From assembly GCA_016293915.1 (NCBI GenBank), contig JAEDCY010000007.1, positions 9,944 to 73,943 of the forward strand: a stretch of 64,000 bases of DNA, given 5' to 3'. Below are positions 58,148 through 64,000 of the stretch, piece after piece (the first letter of the stretch is position 1; the number at the start of each line of letters is the position of its first letter). The translations under genes and the position numbers were made by a program. The DNA is from Treponema sp. GTDB lineage: Bacteria > Spirochaetota > Spirochaetia > Treponematales > Treponemataceae. The notes beneath the pieces are model-generated. The model was not told where the DNA came from and did no database searches. It worked only from the letters and a program-made list of their open reading frames with translations.

Positions 58148-59708
58148 CAGATACCTCCTGAACGGATTTGTTATTATCCGGTTTGACCGTATAATCTATT
58201 GTTTTACGCTGCTTAATTTTAAATATGATTCCCATAATCTGAATGGCAAGAAGCGGCATCATTGCAACAAGAGCAATTACACCAAAAGAATCGTTGCCGC
58301 CTTTTCCACTTGCTGCAGCACCCAGTGTGAAAGAGAGAACAAAGGTAGAGGTTAAAGGACCAGAAGCAACACCACCCGAATCAAAAGCAATTCCAGAAAA
58401 AAGAGTAGGGCAGAAAACCATTAAAAGCATAGAAATAATGTAACCCGGAATCAGAATATATCTGAGATTGAAGCCGGAAACGGCTCGCCACATAGAAAGT
58501 CCGATTGCAATCGCAGTTCCAACCGAAAGAAAAATTAAAAGAACCCGGCGCTTAATAGTACCGCCGCTTACCTGTTCAACCTGTTCGCTCAAAACCCAGA
58601 CTGCAGGTTCTGCACAAACTATGATAGCTCCAAGAAGCAGACCTGTTCCAATCAAAAGAATATACCAGGCACCACCACGGCTCACAGTAAGTTCCCCCAG
58701 TTTTTGCCCCAGTGCAGCACCGGTTTGCGAAAAGCCTCCGTTTACTCCAATCAAAAGAATTGTAAGCCCGATAAAGGCATAAATAAAACCGATTATAATT
58801 CTGATAACCTGACGTTTAGTCATTTTAAGCAGGAGAATCTGGAAGACTATAAAAAGTGCAAAAAGAGGAGCAATGGAAGTTAAAGCCTCTCGAAAAACAT
58901 GACCTGCGGCTAAACCGAAGGGAGAAAAGACTCTGGTAAAAAATCCACCTGAAATTAACGCGGCTGCAGAACTTGAAGCCAGGGCGGAAGATGCAGCGTT
59001 TTCAGCAAGACTAGTTTCAAAAAAGCCTCTTGTTTTCATGATGATAGCATAAATTAAAACAGCCATAACCGGCCCGATGGAACAAACACCAGTAAGACCA
59101 AAGCTGTTATCATCATCATCTCTTACAGAAGAAACCCCTAAACCCAAAGCCATAATAAAAGGAACTGTCATTGGCCCTGTCGTTGCTCCTCCAGAATCAA
59201 AAGCAATTCCAATAAAACTTTCAGGTGAAAAAAAACTTATCAGAAACAAGCTTGTGTAAGAAATAAAGAAAGTCCATTTAAGAGAAAGGTTCAGTACGGT
59301 TCGAAGAAGCCCAATCATTATAAAAAGACCAACACCACATGCAATTACAAAAGTGATGGAAAGTTTATTTACAAAAGGAAAAATGCCACGAACCTGATCT
59401 CCAAAAACCTGAATGTCTGGTTCTGCAGCAGTAACTATAAAACCAATTATAAAGGCTACAATAAGAAGCAGTGTGAGGGAGCGTTTTTTTGTAAGCTCGG
59501 CACCGCAGCGTTCGCCCATCGGCTGGATTCCAAGGTCAACTCCCAGAAGAAAAATTGTGAGTCCCAGAATCAGAAAAAGCCCGCCCACAACAAAACGTGC
59601 GAGCAGATATTTATCGAGAGGAACAAAGGTAAAGCCAAGAAACAGCACGATTACCATAACCGGTAATACGGAAACGGCTGTTTCTTTCATTTTAGCAAGA
59701 ATGTTCAT
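58137..59708 (-). CDS. DUF1538 membrane protein, internally duplicated, predicted transporter
   Basis: 523 residues with about twelve to fourteen membrane segments in two homologous halves. Matching signatures are FDSGGATTGPMTVPFIMALG (about 175) with DDDNSFGLTG, and FDSGGVASGPLTSTFVLSFT (about 440) with GGNDSFGVIA; LFLGVDLGIQPMGERCGAEL matches a later LIGVNGGFSQTGAALGQKLG. Substrate unknown to me. The paired PII-like gene suggests flux control by energy or nitrogen state. AGGAAA lies before the ATG. Confidence 0.8.
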   Translation of the reverse strand: MNILAKMKETAVSVLPVMVIVLFLGFTFVPLDKYLLARFVVGGLFLILGLTIFLLGVDLGIQPMGERCGAELTKKRSLTLLLIVAFIIGFIVTAAEPDIQVFGDQVRGIFPFVNKLSITFVIACGVGLFIMIGLLRTVLNLSLKWTFFISYTSLFLISFFSPESFIGIAFDSGGATTGPMTVPFIMALGLGVSSVRDDDDNSFGLTGVCSIGPVMAVLIYAIIMKTRGFFETSLAENAASSALASSSAAALISGGFFTRVFSPFGLAAGHVFREALTSIAPLFALFIVFQILLLKMTKRQVIRIIIGFIYAFIGLTILLIGVNGGFSQTGAALGQKLGELTVSRGGAWYILLIGTGLLLGAIIVCAEPAVWVLSEQVEQVSGGTIKRRVLLIFLSVGTAIAIGLSMWRAVSGFNLRYILIPGYIISMLLMVFCPTLFSGIAFDSGGVASGPLTSTFVLSFTLGAAASGKGGNDSFGVIALVAMMPLLAIQIMGIIFKIKQRKTIDYTVKPDNNKSVQEVSDGV

Positions 59709-59742
59709 TCAAGATTTCCTGTTTATGCATTCTTATGCATCC

Positions 59743-60237
59743 TTATGCATCAGCAAAAGTTTTTCCATCATCAAGAGTAACCTTAAGTTTTGTATACTCG
59801 CAATGAAAGTCGTTCTTAAGGCGGTCGAGATAACGCTTGCTTTCCCACTTACACATTGGAAGGTCGTGGAGAAGGTAATTACCGCATGCTTCCGGACGGG
59901 TCGCAGGAACTTCTTCCTGAGTAAGAATCCATTCAAGACAGCGGATTGTAAGCTGGCGCATATCTTCCACAGAATATTTTCCTGTCATGATGATGTACAT
60001 ACCAGTAAGACAGCCCATAGGTCCAACGTAAACAACATCTTCTTTTACTTCTGAGTTACGGAACCATGTTGCCATAAGGTGTTCAAGACTGTGGATTGCT
60101 CCGGGGCCCATAGCCGGCTCTTTATTTGGTTCTGTAATGCGAAGATCGTAGGTTGTAAAACCCTTGTCTTCGCGTGAAATGTAAATGCCAGGTTTTAAAT
60201 GAGTATGATCAATTGTGAAACTCTGAACTACTTCCAT
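59743..60237 (-). CDS. luxS: S-ribosylhomocysteine lyase LuxS
   Basis: 164 residues from MEVVQSFTIDHTHLKPGIYI, preferred to a start 13 codons upstream because AAGGAGG precedes it. Zinc ligands HSLEHLMAT (His 49, His 53) and the Cys of EACGNY are present, as are Glu 52 and the catalytic Cys 76 in GPMGCLTG. It splits S-ribosylhomocysteine to homocysteine and DPD, the AI-2 precursor. It follows mtnN, which makes its substrate. Confidence 0.95.
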   Translation of the reverse strand: MEVVQSFTIDHTHLKPGIYISREDKGFTTYDLRITEPNKEPAMGPGAIHSLEHLMATWFRNSEVKEDVVYVGPMGCLTGMYIIMTGKYSVEDMRQLTIRCLEWILTQEEVPATRPEACGNYLLHDLPMCKWESKRYLDRLKNDFHCEYTKLKVTLDDGKTFADA

Positions 60238-60273
60238 AGCGGGTTTAACCTCCTTAAAAACCCGATAAACGGA

Positions 60274-60309
60274 CATGTCAAGGTTTTAAGCGAAGCGTGC
60301 CTTGACGTG
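60274..60309. terminator. Hairpin between mtnN and luxS
   Basis: CATGTCAAGG (60274-60283) and CCTTGACGTG (60300-60309) form a 10-base stem with a 16-base loop and no T run. More likely a processing or attenuation structure than a full terminator. Confidence 0.4.
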
Positions 60310-60327
60310 GACGTATATCACTTTAAT

Positions 60328-61017
60328 TTATATTTCTTTAATTACTTCCATTAAAAATGTGCTGCTTAACTTCGATGCAGTATCTTCTGAATATGTTTCC
60401 TTTACAGTTTCATCTGCGCAGTCTGACATACAGCGGATGATTACAAAAGGAACCTTGTTTGCGTAGCAGGTATGAGCGATGGCACAGCCTTCCATTTCTA
60501 CACACTGTGGCTTAAAGTTAGAAACGATAAAGGCCTTTTTTTCGCCGCCGGCTATAAACTGATCGCCCGAAGCTATGAGGCCGCGGGTGATTTTGTGTGA
60601 GCCGGCCAGTTCAGTTTTGCCAAAAGCTGCAACTACTGCATCTGCCAGCGGCTTGTCAGCCTCAAACTGTTCAGGCATTCCAGGAACCTGGCCCAGTTTA
60701 TAACCGAAGAACTGTACATCAAAATCATGATATACAGCGGCATCAGAAACTACAAAATCATATATTTTGAGGCCTGTACCAACAGCACCTGCAATTCCTG
60801 TATTGATAACTTTCGAAACCTTAAAATTCAAAATAAGAAGTTGAGTGCAGAGTGCGGCATTTACCTTACCAATTCCGCACTGTACAATTACAACGTCTTT
60901 ATCAAAAAGTTTACCTTTGTAGAAAGCAAGATTGTTGATTTCGATTTTTTCTTTGGAAGTCATCTGCTCAAAAAGAGCTTCAACTTCACTCTGCATTGCA
61001 CCAATAATACCAATCAT
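60328..61017 (-). CDS. mtnN: 5'-methylthioadenosine/S-adenosylhomocysteine nucleosidase
   Basis: 229 residues. MIGIIGAMQSEVEALFEQ start, VINTGIAGAVG, ASGDQFI, CVEMEGCAIAHTCY (ribose-binding Glu) and RCMSDCADE (catalytic Asp) are all typical. It cleaves SAH to S-ribosylhomocysteine and adenine and also recycles MTA. With luxS downstream, the two steps of SAH detoxification and AI-2 formation lie together. The ATG overlaps the preceding gene by 4 bases. Confidence 0.95.
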   Translation of the reverse strand: MIGIIGAMQSEVEALFEQMTSKEKIEINNLAFYKGKLFDKDVVIVQCGIGKVNAALCTQLLILNFKVSKVINTGIAGAVGTGLKIYDFVVSDAAVYHDFDVQFFGYKLGQVPGMPEQFEADKPLADAVVAAFGKTELAGSHKITRGLIASGDQFIAGGEKKAFIVSNFKPQCVEMEGCAIAHTCYANKVPFVIIRCMSDCADETVKETYSEDTASKLSSTFLMEVIKEI

Positions 61018-61409
61018 TTTTTAAGTTCCTCGCTTTGTGCTTTTCTATAACGCTTTGAATAGTGGCCAAGCACTTCGTTTGAAAGCTTATCTGTAAGATT
61101 GAATTTTTCGATTATAAAGTTTGCACAATTCTTATAAATCACAAAACCAAGGAATAAGCCTCCAACAAAGCTTACAATTGTAGAGAACTGGTAAATAGTT
61201 TTTGCTGCTTCTTCTGGTAAATTGAATACCCTGAAAATCAGGAAAGAGAAAAAAATAAAAAGTGCAAAAATTACAAGGATTGTTTCTACAATTTCGAAAA
61301 TACTTCCAAAAAACAAAAATAAACGTGAATTACGGGTTTTTGCTCTTCGTTCAAGTTCTTTTTTCTGGCGGAGTTCACGCTCTGCTTTTTCTTCCTCTGT
61401 CATATCCAT
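61014..61409 (-). CDS. Small two-to-three-helix membrane protein, unknown function
   Basis: 131 residues. A charged N-terminal helix (EEEKAERELRQKKELERRAK) is followed by two clear membrane segments (about 45-65 and 80-103) and a charged C-terminus. No family recognised. It sits between lspA and mtnN with 1-base and overlapping junctions, so it is surely co-transcribed. Confidence 0.65.
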   Translation of the reverse strand: MDMTEEEKAERELRQKKELERRAKTRNSRLFLFFGSIFEIVETILVIFALFIFFSFLIFRVFNLPEEAAKTIYQFSTIVSFVGGLFLGFVIYKNCANFIIEKFNLTDKLSNEVLGHYSKRYRKAQSEELKK

Positions 61410-61410
61410 T

Positions 61411-61956
61411 TTATGCCTCCTGAGTTTTTTCTTCTTTAGATGATTTTGATTCTTTAATCGAAGTTACGATGAATGAGATTATCAGCAGAATACCACAAAC
61501 AACAACTGCAGAATCTGCAACGTTGAAAGTAGGCCAGCGTTCCATTCCAAAGAGTCCGTAGAATTTAACATCAATAAAATCAACAACACCCTCGGCGCGG
61601 AAAAAACGATCAATTAAGTTACCAAAACCGCCTCCAGCAATTCCCATAATCGCCCAGCGTTGAAGTTTAGTCCAGGTATTGTTTCTGAAATAAATTGCAA
61701 TAACAATGCCAATTACGATAAGCGGAATCAGTGAAAAAAGGAAATGGCGGGCAGTCTCAGACCATGTTGCGCCAACACTAAAGGCTACTCCAGTATTTGC
61801 AACATGAACAATTCTAAGAAAATCACCAAGAAAAGACTTTCCGATTGTATAAAGTGGAATATTTTTTACCACAAGGATTTTTGTAACCTGATCAAGGATG
61901 ATTACAAGAAGGGCCAGAGAAATTGGCCAGAGTTTTGATTTTAATTCTTTATTCAT
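61411..61956 (-). CDS. lspA: Lipoprotein signal peptidase (signal peptidase II)
   Basis: 181 residues from MNKELKSKLWPISLALLVII; the 37-codon upstream extension overlaps the nif3 gene and is rejected. Four membrane helices with the LspA signatures DQVTKILVV, NTGVAFS, GNLIDR (catalytic Asp), GVVDFIDV and FNVADS (catalytic Asp). It removes signal peptides of lipoproteins such as those at 9252 and 16945. A promoter overlapping the end of nif3 predicts its own leaderless transcript. Confidence 0.93.
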   Translation of the reverse strand: MNKELKSKLWPISLALLVIILDQVTKILVVKNIPLYTIGKSFLGDFLRIVHVANTGVAFSVGATWSETARHFLFSLIPLIVIGIVIAIYFRNNTWTKLQRWAIMGIAGGGFGNLIDRFFRAEGVVDFIDVKFYGLFGMERWPTFNVADSAVVVCGILLIISFIVTSIKESKSSKEEKTQEA

Positions 61957-61962
61957 ATATAG

Positions 61963-61992
61963 AATATACTTATAAATTCGTAGGTAGGTCAA
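61963..61992 (-). promoter_or_regulatory. lspA internal promoter, predicted leaderless
   Basis: Minus strand TTGACC (61987-61992), 18-base spacer, TATATT (61963-61968), 6 bases to the ATG at 61956. The -35 lies within the last nif3 codons. Confidence 0.5.
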
Positions 61993-62737
61993 TAAAGATA
62001 GTAGAAAGCCCCAGTTCCTTTTCAACTTTTTCTTTGAGCAGGGAAACACCCATTGTTTCAGTTCCATAATGACCGCCCGAAATCACATTTATGCCACACT
62101 CTTCTGCAAGGTGGTACTGTTCATGGGCAAATTCACCGGTAATGTAGCAGTCTAGACCAAGCTCAATAGCCTGATCTACGTCATCACTTGCACCGCCGGA
62201 AATAATTCCAACAGTCTGAATCTGGGGTTTACCAAAGGCTAGGGCCCGACAATCAGTTTTTGTGATTTTTGAAAGGCTTGCTGCAAGAGCGTCTGGAGAA
62301 ACTGGTGAAGGGAGCAAGCCAGTAGCACCAATAGGCATTCCGCGCCAGTAACCAAAAGGCTGGACATTTTCAAGCCCGAGGGCAGCGGCCAGCCCGAAAT
62401 TATTTCCATAAGGGTTGTTCGCGTCGAGAGGAATGTGGTAGGCAATAAGAGCCAGGTCATTTTTAATAAAGCTGGCCGCCCGCTTGTAAAAATTTCCGGT
62501 AAGTGTCTGGCAGTGTCCCCAGAAAAGCCCGTGGTGAACAACAAGTACCTGGGCACCAGCAGCTGCCGCCGCCTTCGCAGTTGCCTCACAGGCATCTACA
62601 GCAAAAGCCACCTTAGTAACAGGCAGAGAGTCCGGTGCGCTGTTTTGGATCTGAATACCATTGAGCGAAGGATCGCCCGCAAAATCTTCTTTTTTCAGAA
62701 AAGCATTAAAAAAAGCGTCGAGTTCATTTAAGGTCAT
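61970..62737 (-). CDS. Nif3-like dinuclear metal-centre protein
   Basis: 255 residues. Metal-ligand motifs of the NIF3/YbgI family: SLNGIQIQN, LVVHHGLFWG (His pair, about 66-67), AYHIPLDANNPYGNN and a C-terminal ISGGHYGTETMGV. Family members form hexameric toroids with two metal ions. The physiological role is unsettled (annotated as GTP cyclohydrolase I type 2 homologue). GGGAGG precedes the ATG. Confidence 0.88.
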   Translation of the reverse strand: MTLNELDAFFNAFLKKEDFAGDPSLNGIQIQNSAPDSLPVTKVAFAVDACEATAKAAAAAGAQVLVVHHGLFWGHCQTLTGNFYKRAASFIKNDLALIAYHIPLDANNPYGNNFGLAAALGLENVQPFGYWRGMPIGATGLLPSPVSPDALAASLSKITKTDCRALAFGKPQIQTVGIISGGASDDVDQAIELGLDCYITGEFAHEQYHLAEECGINVISGGHYGTETMGVSLLKEKVEKELGLSTIFIDLPTNL

Positions 62738-62750
62738 TCAGAACCTCCCT

Positions 62751-63818
62751 TTATTCAGCATCAGAAACAGCAGTTTTGTCATGCTGAATTTGTTTCAGCA
62801 TTTCCAGCGTCTTTTCAGCCAGTAACTTTGGCGTTTTAAGAGACTTATCTCTTCTCAAACCAAGAACCATAGCTAAAAGCGGGTCTGTCTGTTCAATGCA
62901 GCCATAGCCCGAAGATTTATATTCTTCAATATCAGAAAGCTTAAAAACACCGGCAATTACATCCGGGTTTTTCTTTGCAAAATCTTCAGCAGCAATATCA
63001 GCCATAAAATCAGTTACAAGAAGAATCTTTTTGTCCGCACCAAATTTTTCAAGAATCAGTGGTATCAGAACATCATATTCCTGAGAAACATTATAAGAAT
63101 AAAACTCGCGCTGAGCTTCAAAGCGCTGACGGTTAACAGTACTTTGAATTACCATAATAAGCCGGCGAAGAATTTTTTTATCACCATAAGAATGAAGCCA
63201 TTGTCCGTCATCAGAAAAAAAATCGGCCGAACAGGCCGTAACACCATGAAGGGCCAGCTGTTCAAGATAGGGAGTATAATTTACAGTATCTCCACGTTTA
63301 TCAGGAGAAAGAAGCACAATAGGCTTCTCTGCTTCAGATTCTCCGGCAGTTTGAGGGGCAAACTTCCAGAAAGAAAGTGATTTAGAAGAAAAAGGTCCAG
63401 CCTCTTCAAATCCACTTCTAAAATTGCCTTTATAGTAAGTCTGATTTTTTGAAATTTTAAGAGTACGGGCATTGCTTTCTACAGGAGCAAAATAAATTGT
63501 AGCGGCAAGAGCCAAAGCAGAAATCATAATTGTAAAAACAGCCCAAACCTTCATCAGTGAGCTGTAGTGGTCAACATAAAGTCGCTCGATATATCGGAAG
63601 ATTGCATGAAAGTTCGAAAGCAGAACAAAAAGAGCAATTAAAAGTCCCAGAGTAGTAAAAGCATCAATGCCCCAGGCCAGAATCTGAAAAATTGCTACAA
63701 TAAAGGTGAACGGCGCCAGAACAACCAGCGGGTCTCGTCTCACATGCTGTACAAAAAACACTCGCAAATTTGTAATAAAAAGCAGTACAAAAACCAAAAG
63801 TTCACCGTAAAATTTCAT
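62751..63818 (-). CDS. Membrane protein with alpha/beta-hydrolase-like C-terminal domain
   Basis: 355 residues from MKFYGELLVFVLLFITNLRV. The longer frame to 63941 runs through a family C repeat and is rejected. Four membrane helices fill residues 1-125. The rest has alternating strands (EKPIVLLSPDKRGDTVNYTP, KKILLVTDFMADIAAEDFAK) like an alpha/beta-hydrolase fold, but no clear G-x-S-x-G nucleophile. The C-terminal EMLKQIQHDKTAV is encoded by a family B repeat. The ATG is 7 bases after TATAAT. First gene of the minus-strand run. Confidence 0.6.
   Translation of the reverse strand: MKFYGELLVFVLLFITNLRVFFVQHVRRDPLVVLAPFTFIVAIFQILAWGIDAFTTLGLLIALFVLLSNFHAIFRYIERLYVDHYSSLMKVWAVFTIMISALALAATIYFAPVESNARTLKISKNQTYYKGNFRSGFEEAGPFSSKSLSFWKFAPQTAGESEAEKPIVLLSPDKRGDTVNYTPYLEQLALHGVTACSADFFSDDGQWLHSYGDKKILRRLIMVIQSTVNRQRFEAQREFYSYNVSQEYDVLIPLILEKFGADKKILLVTDFMADIAAEDFAKKNPDVIAGVFKLSDIEEYKSSGYGCIEQTDPLLAMVLGLRRDKSLKTPKLLAEKTLEMLKQIQHDKTAVSDAE
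62779..62805. repeat. Family B half repeat inside the 3' end of the membrane protein gene
   Basis: GTCATGCTGAATTTGTTTCA-GCATTTC, read on the coding strand as EMLKQIQHD. Confidence 0.7.
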
Positions 63819-63825
63819 AGAATAA

Positions 63826-63854
63826 ATTATAATGGGAATTACGGATTTTTGAAA
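63826..63854 (-). promoter_or_regulatory. Promoter of the minus-strand run, predicted leaderless
   Basis: Minus strand TTTCAA, 17-base spacer, TATAAT (63826-63831), 7 bases to the ATG at 63818. Confidence 0.5.
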
Positions 63855-63862
63855 GTAGAAAG

Positions 63863-63943
63863 GAGGGCGGAGCCCCGCCCTACGCCTCAACCACCTCCGG
63901 TGTTTTCGGCTACCCCACCCAGCGGGGGAGTTCCCCCGCAACG
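63863..63943. repeat. Family C multi-hairpin repeat, copy 5, with a family A half inside
   Basis: GGGCGGAGCCCCGCCC ... CTACCCCACCCAGCGGGGGA-GTTCCCCCGC, as in copy 1. The central stem of copy 1 is replaced by CTCAACCACCTCCGGTGTTT, which starts like a family A arm. Confidence 0.75.
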
Positions 63944-64000
63944 CTCAACATCATCAACTTAAGGAACCTACTATTTAAAAATTCTAAAATATATTAGAAT

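Noticed and set aside
59413..60054. 213-residue plus-strand frame across the DUF1538 and luxS genes
   Set aside because: Low-complexity shadow; both minus-strand genes have strong motifs.
61957..62067. 37-residue N-terminal extension of LspA
   Set aside because: It overlaps the nif3 coding region, and the family start corresponds to MNKELKSK.
63819..63941. N-terminal extension of the 62751 membrane protein
   Set aside because: It runs through a family C repeat, and a TATAAT lies just before the internal ATG at 63818.

Overview
The window looks like a chromosome segment of a host-associated treponeme (Spirochaetota, Treponema). This rests on moderate-to-low G+C coding sequence, many large exported proteins ending in beta-barrel-like modules, indolepyruvate oxidoreductase, LuxS/Pfs, Feo-type iron uptake, EAL/GGDEF signalling and plant-glycan hydrolases (GH127, GH9, GH43). 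The glycan hydrolases suggest a rumen or gut species. The species call is inference. No rRNA, CRISPR array, insertion sequence or phage is visible.

Layout. 1-5.9 kb: thioesterase, iorB, iorA, acyltransferase, queuosine-precursor transporter and EamA transporter, mostly on the minus strand. 6.1-7.6 kb: two small toxin-antitoxin-like pairs bracketed by GC-rich repeats. 7.7-19.3 kb: MATE pump, GH127 lipoprotein, YkgJ-like protein, acyl-CoA synthetase, NlpC/P60 protein, small lipoprotein and GH9. 19.4-25.7 kb: ABC exporter, barrel-fused metalloprotease and sirtuin. 25.8-36.8 kb: envelope block with a 2015-residue Ig-repeat protein, a partner barrel protein, a degenerate HD-GYP protein and a DUF4015 glycosidase. 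36.8-40.8 kb: mnmE, glmS, tRNA-Ile2. 40.8-52 kb: GH43, sugar kinase, HAD phosphatase, EAL protein, tRNA methyltransferase, ATPase-fold protein, Rrf2 regulator and a hybrid GGDEF/EAL/kinase protein. 50.7-57.2 kb: metal homeostasis (P1B ATPase with ArsR regulator; feoA-feoA-feoB-Cys-rich-dtxR). 57.5-63.8 kb: a minus-strand run of PII-like, DUF1538, luxS, mtnN, lspA, nif3 and others.

The strongest unexplained signal is a set of four short palindromic repeat families (called A-D here). Some copies are intergenic. Others sit inside protein-coding genes and are translated in frame. iorA carries two composite copies and one half copy, mnmE carries copies from two different families, and the GH127 gene, a trmJ-like gene, a lipoprotein and a membrane protein carry one each. 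Two transporter genes take their stop codon from such a repeat. This resembles the Rickettsia palindromic elements in principle, but the sequences here are different.

A second pattern is promoter geometry. About ten genes have a -35/-10 pair (or at least a good -10) placed so that transcription should start on or within a few bases of the ATG, which implies leaderless mRNAs. Other genes, such as feo, glmS and zntA-like, have normal Shine-Dalgarno leaders. Three envelope-related genes carry a GCCGATAA box like the sigma-28 -10 element.
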